The notes beneath the pieces are model-generated. The model was given only the letters and a program-made list of their open reading frames with translations. It had not been told where the DNA came from and did no database searches. Positions 10,769 through 22,265 of a stretch of 64,000 bases of DNA are shown piece after piece (the stretch's first letter is position 1; each line of letters starts with the position of its first letter). The stretch is from contig NC_083697.1 of assembly GCF_033118175.1 (NCBI RefSeq), positions 25,394,001-25,458,000 of the forward strand, read 5' to 3'. The translations under genes were made by a program, and so were the position numbers. Source of the stretch: Dama dama (Eukaryota; Chordata; Mammalia; Artiodactyla; Cervidae).

Positions 10769-11734
10769 TGTATTAGTCTGCTCATGCTGCCATAACAAAA
10801 TACCATAGACAGGGCAGCTTAAAAATCACTGCAGATGGTGACTGCAACCATGAAATTAAAAGATACTTACTCCTTAGAAGGAAAGTTATGACTAACCTAG
10901 ACAGCATATTAAAAAGCAGAGACATTACTTTGCCAACAAAGGTCTGTCTAGTCAAGGCTATGGTTTTTCCAGTGGTCATATATGGATGTGAGAGTTGGAC
11001 TATCAAGAAAGCTGAGCACTGAAGTGATGCTTTTGAACTGTGGTGTTGGAGAAGACTCTTGAGAGTCCCTTGGACTGCAAGGAGATCCAGCCAGTCCATC
11101 CTAAAGGAGATCAGTTCTGGATGTTCATTGGAAGGACTGATGTTGAAGCTGAAACTCCAATAATTTGGCCACCTGATGCAAAGAGCTGACTCATTGGAAA
11201 AGACCCTGATGCTGGTAAAGATTGAAGGCAGGAGGAGAAGGGGATGACAGAGGATGAGATGGTTGGATGGCATCACTGACTCAATGGACATGAGTTTGGG
11301 TAAACTCCGGGAGTTGGTGATGGACAGGGAGGCCTGGTGTGCTGTGGTCCATGGAGTTGCAGAGAGTAGGACACGACTGAGCAACTGAACTGAACTGAAC
11401 TGGGCAGCTTAAACAATAGACACATATTTCTCATTATTCTGGAGGCTAGAAGTCCCAGAATGTCCAGCACAATTTCTGGTCAGAGTTCTCTTCCTGCCTT
11501 ACAGATGTGTCCTTACATGACCTTTCTCAATGCAGGCACATGGAGGGAGAAAGAGATCTTTCCCTTCCTCATTTTTTAGGCCATCAATCCTATCAGGTTA
11601 GTATTAGACTTCATCTGAGTTTAATTGCCTCCAAAAGCCCTGTCCCAAATACAATCACCTTAGGAATTTGGGCTTCAACATGTGAATATGTCAGGTAAAT
11701 ATGTAAATATGTCAGGACAGTTCAGTCCACAGCA
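10769..11734 (-). mobile_element. MLT1-type LTR split by BovB
   Basis: Starts TGTATTAGTCTGCTCATGCT with CCATAACAAAATACCATAGA, resumes after the BovB insertion with TTCTGGAGGCTAGAAGTCCC, and ends near TTCAGTCCACAGCA. This is the reverse complement of an MLT1 LTR. The interruption is 10824-11401. Confidence 0.85.
10824..11401 (+). mobile_element. BovB LINE, 5'-truncated, with target duplication
   Basis: Begins in the RT C-terminal coding region (ATCACTGCAGATGGTGACTG) and ends in TGAACTGAACTGAACTG. The flanks carry a 12-bp direct repeat GGGCAGCTTAAA (10812-10823 and 11402-11413), a clean insertion signature inside the MLT1 LTR. In frame, YGCESWTIKKAEH is followed by a stop and further stops come after it, so it is inactive. 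A 200-codon frame on the opposite strand is an antisense shadow. Confidence 0.92.
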
Positions 11735-13859
11735 GTGGTTATGGTTTTTGAGGTACTCTTATTAATTGTTTTCCTATTATTGTACCACAGTTTAAATGGA
11801 AAAGTCAGAATTGTGTTTACACTTAAAAAAAAAAAAAATTGCTTCTTGGCAGCTGCCACAGCATTGGCAAGCCAAGATCAAAGAAAGCCAGAATTGTGAG
11901 CAAGATTCTATATTTGTGTTAATAATGTTTTGTTATAAACCAACAAGTATGATCAGCAGAATCCAAAACTGAGAGATAAAGAACTTTGTATTGTAAAGAG
12001 TGATTGGGTAACTGAGTCTCTTTGTTGTGTTCAGCCTAGTTCCATCAGAAAACAAGAATGGACTTATTGGGATGTGCATTGGTTCATTAAGAGACAGTGT
12101 GACCTATGCTTACTTTTCACCTTAGGGCAAGTTATAATTGATAATTGGATGTCTGTGTGCTTTAGAAAATTACTGCTTACTTACATTCAACAATTACTCA
12201 TGAACCAGAAGAAAATATATAGTGTCATAAGTGTGTTTTTCCTTTCTTCATAAAGCAAATTATCTTCCTTAGGTACTTTGTTTTTGAGATTACTTCTCAA
12301 TTTTACCAAAACTGTCTTGTGACAATCATCTACGGCTGACTCTAATAAAGAAAATCTGACACAGTGATAATCAAAATTACAGCTTGACGACTATGAAAAT
12401 GCTGAGCTTCAAAAGCAAATGGAAAATAGAAATCTATCTTTCCTGGGGAAAAAAAAGGAACCTCTTGTATAGATAGGAGACATAATTTTAATGAAATCAT
12501 TAAATTTACAGGAGCCCCAGATGGTAGTAAAATCCTTTGCATTTTTAGATTGGACCAGAAAACCTTAAACTAACAAAAATCTTGGGTTGTAAATGATAGG
12601 GCAGCAACCTGAAGAAAGTCAGAAACTCTGGGAAGAACTGGTTATCTTACAAACCAGGTGTAATATTACAAACAAGTCTATCTGTACTTATTGATACAGG
12701 GACAAGAGGTAAAAGACAAAATAATAATGTGGCCTGAATTGAAAGTAGATCAAAGCCCTGGAGGAGTGGCTATTTGTTTGGAGAGACAATAGGGAATGAC
12801 AAATGCAATGAAGGAAAAGATAAGGGAGTTACATCTAAATAGCTTGTTGTTGACATCCTATATTCCCAACAGAAGTTAGAGAAGAGGATGTGGAATGCAC
12901 CAAGGGGTAAAGGATGCAAGGACTTCAGAACAAAAATTATGAACAATCCCAGACAGAAAACAAAAACAAGAAGTGTTTAAACATTATCTGACAATAAAAG
13001 TTAGGGATGAATTTATGAGTAACTGGATCACATCAAATTTATCCCTTGCCAATTTCCCTTCCACTCTCCACCCCTCAGTATAGCAAATGGGATTTTTAAA
13101 GCTGAACCAGAAAGTAGCTCATGATTGCTGATGGAGATCACAAATGATATAATAAAATGTTGTGAAAGAAGAAGCTGTTGCTATGATAGAATGCGGCCAC
13201 TGATTCTTAATGAAAGTGCCTTGCTTTTGAAAAGCAAATACAATGAAACCTCAGTAAGACCCAAGAGAAAACCCAATAGCCTTAGGTTACGTCAACTATC
13301 TCTCTATAAGAACAGGAGGCATCCCTAATCCTGTACCAATAAATTTACCTGAACCAGGAAGAGAAGGGAATGCTCTGCTGATTGAGCCAGAAAAAGAATG
13401 GCCATACCTCAGAAAAGAGAAAGCCACACAAAATTTCACAAAATTATACAACTTTGCCCAATCTCAGTTTGCTTCATAAGCTCTTCTTCACTTTTTCTTT
13501 CAGTTTGCTTAACACTTTTAGACAGGCTGGCACCATTAAATGAAGCCAAAATAGAATCAGTGCAAAGTATTATTAGTTTAAGGATATGAAGTTAATGCCT
13601 AAGAAATAGAATCATGGTGCTCCCTTAGAGCCATGATAACTGGGCCAAGGTTGTAGAAATACTTACTCCCACAGCTATTTGAAGACTTCCCTTGCTATTT
13701 TAACCAGAGTAGTGCCTATCTACCTTGGAAGCCTTGACCAACACTCTCAAATCCTCACTGATCTCTGATGATTGCCTTACTAACAGTCTCAGCTTTTCTT
13801 CTTAATTATTCAGCCCACATTTGTTGAATGTCTTCTATCAATACATCCCAGGTTGTTAA
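11735..13859. other. Unique DNA, no gene
   Basis: About 2.1 kb with no recognised repeat beyond a 13-A run near 11826. Short frames at 12342-12542 (minus), 13125-13328 and 13398-13589 show no domain or signal. No splice-flanked exon was evident. Confidence 0.5.
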
Positions 13860-13990
13860 GCATCTTCACATTTTGTTTGTAAGCTCTTGGAAGTAGTATC
13901 TTCTTCATCTTTACATCCCTTTCAATAACAACACTTCCAGTGTCTTGCTCTGTACACAACACACAGTGTATATATTAGTAATTCCATAAT
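13860..13990 (+). mobile_element. L2 LINE 3' end, diverged
   Basis: TTGTAAGCTCTTGGAAGTAG, a CATCTTTACATCCCTTTCA-like stretch and a TCTGTACACAACACACAG segment follow the L2 3' tail (chart: 'gtaagctccttgagggcag...cctagcacagtgcctggcac'). Confidence 0.5.
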
Positions 13991-14194
13991 ATTCTAAAAC
14001 ATGTCTATTGAAAATAGAAGGGATTTAGGGTCAGAGACACATGAGCCTTGTACAGCAACTTTCCCTGTGCTGCTTTTATGAAATTTCTCATTCATTCTCA
14101 GAGCATTTATTCATGTATTTCCCTGAGGGAGAGCTCAAGAGTATCTGAGAAATGGAGAAGTTGATGTCTGGAAGGATTTCGTACCTATCTTCTC

Positions 14195-14387
14195 TCCATT
14201 CATATGATCTGGACAAGTTAATTAACTTAGTTATGGCTCTGTTCTCTCATCTCTAAAATGAAAATGATAATACACACATTATATGATTTTCATTTTACTT
14301 TTCAGAATATATAAGATAATATCCATGAAGTATTTATTTAGTTCCATGCCCAGTAAGAACTCAATAAACATTTACTATTAGTATTTT
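14195..14387 (+). mobile_element. MIR SINE remnant
   Basis: GGACAAGTTAATTAACTTAG, TCATCTCTAAAATGAAAATG and CAGTAAGAACTCAATAAACA track the MIR core and tail in order. The following Bov-tA is inserted at its 3' edge. Confidence 0.65.
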
Positions 14388-14604
14388 GGGCTTCCTTGAT
14401 GGCTCAGTGGTAATGAATCTGCCTGCCAATCAGGAGATGCTGGTTTGATCCCTGGGTCAGGAAGATCCCCTGTAGAAGGTAATGGCAACCCACTCCAGTA
14501 TTCCTGCTGGGAAATCCCATGGACAGAGGAGCCTGGAGGGCTACAGTCCAGGGGGTCTCAAGAGTCAGACATGACTTAGCAAGTAAACCACCACCACTAG
14601 TCTT
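14388..14604 (+). mobile_element. Bov-tA SINE with target duplication
   Basis: Starts GGGCTTCCTTGATGGCTCAG, with B-box-like GGTTTGATCCC, CAACCCACTCCAGTATTCCT and a terminal GACATGACTTAGCAAG. Flanked by TTAGTATTT at about 14378-14386 and 14605-14613. The tRNA-derived head is a pol III promoter relic, not a tRNA gene. Confidence 0.93.
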
Positions 14605-14729
14605 TTAGTATTTCACCTCTAATTAGTCTCTGTAATATCCCTGTTGATCCTCCTGATATTCTCTTCTCAAAGTTTCCCAGATTTTTCATAGCCATTTGTA
14701 GGGTTCACACACAACCTCCTACATATTCC

Positions 14730-15255
14730 TAAACATTCTCCAGGATTCTTCTTTCTCTCACTTTCCACATCCAATCAAGCAACTTTACTGGTTCTACCTC
14801 CAAATCTATTCTGAATCTGTCTGCTTCCTCCTGGCCAGGCCACTGTGACAAGTCCAAGCTACCATCTTCTCTCACCTTCCCCACTAAAGCAGTCTCCAAA
14901 ATGGCCTTGCGGCTTCTATTCTTAACCCTCTATAATCTTTAGTTCACACACCAGTCAAAGTGATTTATAAACCTAAATTATATCACGCTACTCATATTAC
15001 TAAAACTTTACAGTACCTCCTGATCCCAATTATAATAAAATCCAAAGAAAACTCTTTTTTTTCTTCAAATATACCTCTCATTGTCATCAGGCTTTTGCAC
15101 TACTATTGCTCCTATAGGAAGTGCTCTCTCATTTAACGCATTTATCAGTGTCTCTTTTTTTTCTCCTTTCAGATCTTAGAATAAACATCAAGAGATCTCT
15201 TGATCTCTTCATAAATGCTTTCTATGGCCACCCTGTGTACAGTAGCCACTCAGAT
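14730..15255 (+). mobile_element. L2 LINE fragment
   Basis: CAGGCTTTTGCACTACTATT, a TTTCAGATCTTAGAATAAACA-like run and TATGGCCACCCTGTGTACAG match, in order, the L2 block with 'cctttgcac.tgctgttcc', 'caggtctcagc..aaatgtcac' and 'ctgaccaccct'. Strongly diverged; the left edge is uncertain. Confidence 0.6.
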
Positions 15256-15282
15256 ACTCTTGTTTTAAAAAGTTGCTAAGTC

Positions 15283-15590
15283 AGTATTACTGTTTACCCT
15301 TGAACAACTAGGGTCTGAACTGCACAGATCCATTTACAATACAGATTTTTTTTTTCAATAAATATATACTTGGTCCTCTGACCCATCATATGTGCATGGG
15401 TTTCACACCCGTGGAAGAATTCAACCAACCTCTGATGGAAATTGGTCAAATCCTCAGATGTGAAACACACAGATATGGAGGGCAGATTATTCCACAATAT
15501 TTTATGTAAGGTACTTCAGCATTCACAGATTTTGGGTGCAGGAGGGCTCCTGGAACAAATTCCCTCTGATCCTCAGAGACCACTGTATTT
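15283..15590. mobile_element. Tigger-type DNA transposon relic (non-autonomous)
   Basis: TTTACCCTTGAACAACTAGG and CTGAACTGCACAGATCC near 15292-15330, then TTCAATAAATATATACT, resemble the left end of MER2/Tigger-type elements ('ttgacccttgaacaac.cgggttt'). GGCTCCTGGAACAAATTCCC and a terminal CCACTGTA resemble the right part of Tigger-type elements. No transposase is left; the open frames here are accidental. Confidence 0.65.
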
Positions 15591-15779
15591 ATTGATAACC
15601 ACCCTCCCCCACTTCTATTGCAGTGCACTGTACTTTAGTGGTTTAGAGTCTAAGGGACAAACTCAAGCCTATGTATTCATTGATTCCTTCTGAGGTACAT
15701 TTCTCATTAAAATTATTTTTCTATCATCAACATGCAGCTGGTGACAGAAATGCAATAATCTCTAGTTATTTAGTTTGCC

Positions 15780-15990
15780 CAACAAGTACTTAATGACTTT
15801 CACTGTGCCAGCGTTCTAGGTAATGTTAGGGAGAAATCACCTTCTCCTTCCTATGCTGAAGGTGCCAGTGATAATTCCTGTGATCCTCAGGATACTGGAA
15901 AGAGTGCACTGAAAAGTCTTGCTCTTATAAGGATTACATTTTAGTGGAGGAAAATAAATAAACAAAGACTGAATGAATGAACAAGAAAAA
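15780..15990 (-). mobile_element. L2 LINE fragment, minus strand
   Basis: CACTGTGCCAGCGTTCTAGG, ATAAGGATTACATTTTAGTG and GAGGAAAATAAATAAACAAA track the reverse complement of the L2 3' tail ('ttgtttattgtctgtctcc...actagaatgtaagctcc'). Confidence 0.55.
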
Positions 15991-17070
15991 TATCTGGTAG
16001 AGATACATAATACAATGTAATAAACAGTGACTTCAACAAAACTCAGTTTCTATTAACAAAACTTTCAAATAGATTACATACAAATTGAGGGAGGGAATTA
16101 CAATGACGAAATATTTCCTCTAGTGCTTGTCTCTATAGACATATTGCCTAAGTGCTCAGCTATACAATTTCTTTCCATTTTATTCAGTTTTACCCTTGGG
16201 GTGTTTCGAGTGACAGATATGTATTTTAATGGATGGTTTCTACTAACAAAGTTCTCAAAAGCAGTCCTCATTAACACAAATCAATACTGTGTCTATGTTT
16301 GCAACATATCTCACAATGTTTCCATAGATCTTGACAATGCTCTTTCCAAATGTTCATCTTCCTTAAATTCTTATATAAACTAGTCTTTTTCCCCATTAAT
16401 TTTTCTCTCATGTTATGCATAGATAGATCACAATAATAGCAGCAACTGAAATGAATTTTCAGCTTGGAAAGAATTTGCAGAGTGATCTCTCAACCTCATT
16501 CAAGTTCAGGAAAAATTCAGTTCAGGTTACCTTTCATCATCCTTGGTGTTTATTCTAGGAATTCCATCATCAAGAGTAGCCCAGGGCAGACTTAGCCAAG
16601 TTGACACAACAGAACTCAATTTTTCAAGGGACTAGGAAAAGAAAACTCCCAGTGTGTTAGAAGAGTTTCTGATCTTTAGGTGAGTATTTTACATTATGAA
16701 CAGAGAAGCATCTAATGCAAGATTTATTGGTAAAACTCTTAGGGGTCTATTTTCCAAGTTGCATAAAACCATGTGACATTTCCTTCCATTATGTATTTTA
16801 AACTATATCAGGGGCGTATACTTTTAAAAGGAGGAGAAATTTCAGAGTTAAGCTGCCAGAATCCAAACCATCACCGTTGGTATGCATGATTCTCTAGAAC
16901 AGTGCTTTAGGGTAATCACTTCCCACATATCAGAATTAAGAAAAATAATTCATCTAGTTAGAGTCATATTTTAAGTAGCATAGTATTTATTTAAGTATAA
17001 ATAAGCATGGCCTCTTCAGACCTGCTATAACCCCTTTTCATCCATATGGCATGTGCCTTTAATACCACCC
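15991..17070. other. Unique DNA, no gene
   Basis: No recognised repeat. An 86-codon frame at 16123-16383 is hydrophobic by composition but shows no signal peptide, domain or splice context, and I treat it as chance. Confidence 0.5.
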
Positions 17071-17081
17071 AACCCCACTGA

Positions 17082-17297
17082 GGGCTTCCCTGGTGGTTCA
17101 GATGGTAAAGAATCCGCCTGCAATGCAGGAGACCTGGATTCAATCCCTGGGTTAGGAAGATCCCCTGGAGGAGGGCATGGCAACCCACTCCAGTATTCTT
17201 GCCTGGAGAATCCTGATGAACAGAGAAGCTTAGCCGGCTATACTGCATGGGGTCACAAAGAGTCAGACACAGCCGAGCAACTGAGCACACATATTCC
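17082..17297 (+). mobile_element. Bov-tA SINE with target duplication
   Basis: GGGCTTCCCTGGTGGTTCAG start, CCGCCTGCAATGCAGGAGAC, and a GTCAGACACAGCCGAGCAAC end. Flanked by AACCCCACT at 17071-17079 and 17298-17306, so the insertion edges are exact. Confidence 0.95.
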
Positions 17298-17306
17298 AAC
17301 CCCACT

Positions 17307-17674
17307 CTGAAGTTTTCCTCCTGAGAACAACCATCAGAAAGTTCAGGTTCTTTTATAAATAAATTTAAGTGAAAAGAGACACAACTGGTATTTTTCATTT
17401 AGTTCTAAATGGGTTTGTTAGCATCTTATGAACATACCTTATTAAAACTAATGATACTCTTCTTATACCAGGATTTTTTCCCAGTTTGCTTCTCATAAAG
17501 CAAATATATACAGCATGACTGAGCTGCTGTGGAAACATTCTTTGCTTTGCACTGACAGCTTTGCCTTAATCGACTACAAGGAAATCCCCAAACTTCAATC
17601 AGGGACTAGAAGCTAGCATAGCAGTTGCAGTCTAGAAAAGTTAGGTTTTTTATACTCCATGGTCACAATTGCCA
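17307..17674. other. Unique DNA, nothing recognised
   Basis: Short unique spacer between a Bov-tA and a MIR remnant, with no open frame of note. Confidence 0.5.
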
Positions 17675-17840
17675 ATTCAGTGCACTTGGGCAAGATACTT
17701 AGCCACCCTATGCTTTAATGTCCATATCTGGGAAATGAGGCCAATGAAAATGCCTACTGTGTAGAATCACTGTGAAGATTACATGAGAAAATATTTATAT
17801 ATGTTTGACACATAGTGCTTAATAAATGTTGGTCAGTATT
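17675..17840 (+). mobile_element. MIR SINE remnant
   Basis: ACTTGGGCAAGATACTTAGC, ATCTGGGAAATGAGGCCAAT, GTGAAGATTACATGAGAAAA and CATAGTGCTTAATAAATGTT follow the MIR consensus order closely. Confidence 0.75.
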
Positions 17841-18861
17841 ATAATTGTGCAAGTTATAGATTAGAATGTATAAGAAGCAATGCATCAACAGTGGTATTAG
17901 AGGTAGTAAAAAGGGGAAGAAAAAGTTATATGCAGTCAAAGACTAGTTCTTTTCAGTGTTGTTTTAATTTTTATCTGTGCATTAATAACTTTTAAATTAT
18001 TAATGGAATTCCTGTAAGAAAAATAACATGCAAGCACAAGGCTAAAACTACCATTCTAATTCCCCTTTTCACGTTGAAATAATTGTTTTATAATGTCAAC
18101 TCTAGTGTTCTTAGGAATGCAGTTAATAGTTTATAGCTGATTATTAAGTACATAATCTCATCATAGCCACGAGGCAGATAAGAAAATTGTGAAACCATAG
18201 AAAAGTATTCTAAGAATGATAAAGATTTCACATAAGAGCATTTTCTACTATATGGGCACCTCAAAGCAGTAAGTTCTATCTACTAATGCTTTCGACACTC
18301 TTGAAAATTCTCCCTACAAAAAATTTTGTTTAAGTGGTGTGACTAAATATATAGATTGACAGAGTAACTCTCAAAGTTTACAAAGTGCAAGATTTCCAAT
18401 CCAGTTAGAATTCCTCTTATCATGAAAGCAAAAGGGGGCAGATCAAAGGCAAATAATGTGAGTGAACCCAGTTGGAAAATCATTACAGTCCATTTCATAG
18501 AAACAGTCTACTAAGTAAATGATATATTATTTATACATATATATTTTAATATATAGAAATTACATGGCTAATCCTGCTATAGGACACCAAATTTACCCTT
18601 CTTTGGTTCTAGGATCACAGGTTAATAATTTCCAATCCTGACTAGTTATATGAAGGTCCAATTGACCTTATAATATATGAATTAGACACTTCGATACTTA
18701 GCCATAACACTTGGCACTGAGTGTAAATAACTTCTTGGGAAAACATTTATTTACTACCTTACCTAAATATTTCTCCTCTGGCTAGTATGAATCATTTCAA
18801 CCAGTTTATTGCTTCATAGTACTAAACACTATATGAAAGTGCTTATTTATTTATTCATGTT
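17841..18861. other. Unique DNA, nothing recognised
   Basis: AT-rich, with a short TATATATATTTTAATATATA patch near 18535-18556. No coding frame. Confidence 0.5.
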
Positions 18862-18970
18862 CTTGTTTAATGTCTGCCACTCAACTCCATACATGTATTT
18901 GGTTCATCTCCATACATCTAGTATATACTACAGCACCTAGCACACAGCAAGCACTCTTTAGAGATCCAAT
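18862..18970 (+). mobile_element. L2 LINE 3' tail
   Basis: CTACAGCACCTAGCACACAG and AGCAAGCACTCTTTAGAGAT followed by CAATAAAT match the L2 tail ('cagcacctagcacagtgcctgg...caataaat'). A Bov-tA is inserted just after it. Confidence 0.55.
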
Positions 18971-18983
18971 AAATAGAAATAAA

Positions 18984-19193
18984 TGGGCTTCCCTGGTGGC
19001 TCAGAGGTTAAAGCGTCTGCCTGCAGTGCAGGAGACCTGAGTTCGATCCCTCGGTTGGGAAGATCCCCTACAGAAGGAAATGGCAACCCACTCCAGTATT
19101 CTTGCCTGGAGAATCCCATGGATGGAGGAGCTTGGTGGGCTACAGTCCATGGGGTCGCAAAAAGTCCGACATGACTGAGCAACTTAACTAACT
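18984..19193 (+). mobile_element. Bov-tA SINE with 13-bp target duplication
   Basis: Well-preserved copy from TGGGCTTCCCTGGTGGCTCA to GACATGACTGAGCAACTTAA. The 13-bp duplication AAATAGAAATAAA is perfect on both sides (18971-18983 and 19194-19206), suggesting a fairly recent insertion. Its low divergence from the family pattern agrees. Confidence 0.96.
18997..19050 (+). promoter_or_regulatory. SINE internal pol III promoter (A and B boxes)
   Basis: TGGCTCAGAGG (18997-19007) fits the A box and GTTCGATCCC (19041-19050) fits the B box of a type 2 RNA polymerase III promoter inherited from the tRNA-Glu ancestor. Among copies in this window it is one of the least altered. Transcription is not shown by sequence alone. 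Confidence 0.6.
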
Positions 19194-19445
19194 AAATAGA
19201 AATAAAAGTTCTGCAAGAGGTAGACCTAGACAAACTTATCAACATCACAACTTTATAGACATATTTTGTTGGGCAAAAGAATAGCAGCACAAACTCATTA
19301 AATACATTTGTTTAATTTCATTCCTTTGTTTTGAATTCCACTATTTTTAATTTTTTTTTCTTTGTTTCTTTTATCTTCTCTTGTTAATGTAGTTTTAAAA
19401 AAAAACAACTGGAATTGTAGTTCCTTATACAATAGTTCTTGTAAA

Positions 19446-19653
19446 GACCAGTTTTGTGCTCAGTCGTGTCCGACTTTTTGTGACCCCATGGACTATAGTC
19501 CGCCAGATTTCCTTTGTCCGTGGAGTTCTCCAGGCAAGAATACTGGAGTGGGCTGCCATTTCCTTCCCCAGGGGATGTTTTCAATCCAGGGATCAAACCC
19601 GTGTCTCTTGTGTCTTCTCCACTAGCAGGTGGATTCTTTACCACTGTGTCCAC
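19446..19653 (-). mobile_element. Bov-tA SINE with target duplication, minus strand
   Basis: TGTGCTCAGTCGTGTCCGAC, CCAGGCAAGAATACTGGAGT, reversed B box GGGATCAAACCCG and reversed tRNA head. The 10-bp repeat TTCTTGTAAA occurs at 19436-19445 and 19654-19663. Confidence 0.95.
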
Positions 19654-19663
19654 TTCTTGTAAA

Positions 19664-20789
19664 ACATTACCAAATGTCTTCCAAAAAAATCATTTCTTCA
19701 CCTATGGAGAGGAGATGTCTAAATTCCTAATGAAAGGATAGATTGCAATCTTTTCCTTTCCTGGGCAGATAACTAAGCATGAGTTCTCTAACAAATCAGC
19801 AAGGTGTAGAGTTGAAGTATTTGCTGAAACAAGCATCGGTTTAATCTCAAGCACAGCCAAATCCCTTTCATCAGAATAAACTAGGCCTTCACTTAAATTC
19901 GTATCTCAAGTTAGAATGAATGCTTGTGCCTTTTTAATTCCTAGCACTATAAAAGAGTTCATGAACTAAAGTAAAATAACTCCAGCTGCTTGTGGGCAAT
20001 TACTAAAATTGAACAAAAGAAATATAATTCGTAGAGAGAGAAAAATGGACAAATAACAGCCCCAAATTCAAAAGTATGCAAAAAGAAGTTCTCAGTAGTT
20101 TACAAAAACATCACCAAAGATTTTTCTTGCAACTATTGATTATATAGCCATGGGATAAGTTTGCCCCTAGACAGGTAATCTGTAGAGACTAATGTTATGG
20201 CACCATTTGAACTCAAACTGAGTTTTAAGAAGTCATCTTAGGTTCCATGAATTACTTCCTGAATAACAACTTCCAAGTCATTTGCCAATATATTTTGAAA
20301 AACTTTTACAATTGTAATCGATGAGTGAAATATGATCAATTACAGCAAGCTGAATTTTTTTCCAAAACTTTTATGTTTCTACAGATAAAGATTCCTGAAG
20401 ACATCTTTGATAGCAATCTTACAATGCTGTATTGTTTGGAAGTTGGCAAAATTGATACTTGGTGAATCGGTGCTTTTGTTATTTTTTTTCCCCAATTCAA
20501 TTTCCTCAGATTTCCTAGGGAAGTCAGATTATCTTGTATGTTACTCCTTTCATGAGTGAATACTTCTTTGACATGTTAGATGAGTAATGAGAAAGCTGTC
20601 TATAATTTCTTTTGACCACTTTGTCATACCAAGAAGGATCTTATGCAACAGAAATAAAATGCAAAATAGAATCTGATTTAATAAAATAAATCATACAACC
20701 TATTGGCAGTGTCTAGAGGTATAACTGATATTTAAGGAGATACTCAGGACTCACAAGTTAAACAGAATCTATTGTCCTGTTTAATTTCT
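19664..20789. other. Unique DNA, no gene
   Basis: No recognised repeat or coding frame in about 1.1 kb. Confidence 0.5.
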
Positions 20790-20985
20790 TTCATGCCATT
20801 TTCATTGTCTGTCACAGCCTTGTTTATTTACTAGTTACTTGTTCATTGTATCTCTCCCTACCTCTCCCTCCCAGTCACAATTCCAGCTTCAAGAGCACAG
20901 AGAGTTTGTCCTGTTTCCTGCTGTAACCTGGACATAGTTGAGGTTTTCAATCAATATTTGTTAAATTAGTGAAATCAGAAGAATG
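20790..20985 (+). mobile_element. L2 LINE 3' end
   Basis: Tract containing TTCATTGTCTGTCACAGCC, AGCTTCAAGAGCACAGAGAG, then AACCTGGACATAGTTGAGGT and TCAATCAATATTTGTTAAAT, in L2 tail order ('tgtctgtctcc...gctcc.tgagggcagagag...ggcacatagtag..ctcaataaatatttgttgaat'). Confidence 0.65.
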
Positions 20986-21052
20986 GGACAAGTGTTGATT
21001 GACTTCATGAAGAAAACATCTTGACCATTAAATTGTTTCATTCAATAGAGCT

Positions 21053-21530
21053 GTAGTAGGTTGAATAGAATCTGCTTTAAAGATACATCCAAGTCCTAAT
21101 CTCTAGTACCTCTGAATGTCACTTAATTTGGAAATAGGTTCTTTGTAGATGTAATTAAGTTAAAAATCTTGGGATGAGATCATCCTAGATTTAAGGTGGG
21201 TCCTAACTTTGAGGGCTGAACATTCTTAAAAGAGAAGGAAGAAGCAGTTTTGAGACACAAAGGTCATTTGGGAGAAGGTCATAGGAAGATGGAGGTAGAG
21301 ACTATAGTGATGCATTTACAAACCAAGAAACCTCAAAGATTCCTGACATCTGTCAGGAGCTAGGAGAGAGATACAGGATAGATTTTCATCAGAGCCTCTA
21401 AAAAGAACTAATCAAGCCAGTAACTTGATTTTGGAAGTCTGGCCTCCAGAACTAGGAGAGAAGAAATTTTTGTTGTTTTAAGCCACCATGTATGGTAATA
21501 TACTGCATGAGTCCTAGGGAGCTAAAATAA
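21053..21530 (+). mobile_element. MLT1-type LTR (ERVL-MaLR)
   Basis: Begins near GTAGTAGGTTGAATAGAATC, with a TCCAAGTCCTAATCTCTAG-like block, a GGGATGAGATCATCCTAGAT block, GGCCTCCAGAACTAGGAGAG, and TTTGTTGTTTTAAGCCACCA near the end. This order is that of an MLT1 LTR; ends eroded. Confidence 0.75.
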
Positions 21531-21734
21531 ATGTAAACTGAAATCACAATTATTTAAACTTGCTCTTTTTTTTAAATAATGGCAGAAAGAAAGATAAGAT
21601 CAATTAATTACTCATCCATCAGTGTGATTAAAAGAGACATATAAGAAGTTTTCATGAATAGTATTTTCTAATAAATAGTAATGAAAATCACAAAGTAATG
21701 GAAGTAGCAGTTTGGTCAGGTAATAGACAAATGA

Positions 21735-21905
21735 GGCAGTGATGTCAGACACTGCATTCAAATCCTGGGTCTACCTCTAACTATATGACCTTGGACAAGT
21801 TCCTTGACCTCTTTGACTCTTCCCTGGAAAATGAGGATAATAATAGTATCTAAATGCAAGTAAAACACTTCAGCAGGGCCTACAATTCAGGAAGTGCTAG
21901 TGATT
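21735..21905 (+). mobile_element. MIR SINE remnant
   Basis: GCATTCAAATCCTGGGTCTA, TATATGACCTTGGACAAGTT, CCTGGAAAATGAGGATAATA and the tail match MIR in order; one of the better-preserved MIR copies here. Confidence 0.85.
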
Positions 21906-22265
21906 ATTCATGAACTTCTTAATCACCACTTAAGAGAACACAGTTATGCAAAGAGAGCATGGGATTGGTATTAGTTGAAGGCAGCAGGAAGGAATACACC
22001 AAGTAATCTGCTTCTGACTTTAAAAGCTTTCTAAAATGAAACCATAGGTTTCAAAATTCTGTGACTTAGGGTTTCTGCCTCCTTTTTTCTCCTATTCTCT
22101 CTCTAGCAATTCTTTCTGTCTGAAAAGAAGTGCTTCTTCTACTCCTTTATTAAGTATCTCCTTCAGCATCCTAATGCTTTTGGAAAAAGGAAGGAATGGG
22201 AGCAAGTCAAGTGTGGAAACCACAATCCTTATCTCCTATGTCAATGGCAGAGATTAGGTGCATTC
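21906..22265. other. Unique DNA, nothing recognised
   Basis: Short unique stretch with a C/T-rich patch near 22080-22160. Confidence 0.5.

Noticed and set aside
15442..15693. 83-codon frame possibly from a transposase
   Set aside because: It lies in a non-autonomous Tigger-type relic whose consensus has no coding; the residues match no transposase motif.
16991..17398. 135-codon minus frame containing CDPMQYSRLSF-like text
   Set aside because: The centre is the reverse reading of a Bov-tA SINE, a common false protein in ruminant annotations.
18984..19060. tRNA gene call (A and B boxes, tRNA-like head)
   Set aside because: This is the tRNA-derived head of a Bov-tA SINE; it lacks a full cloverleaf and sits in a SINE with target duplications.
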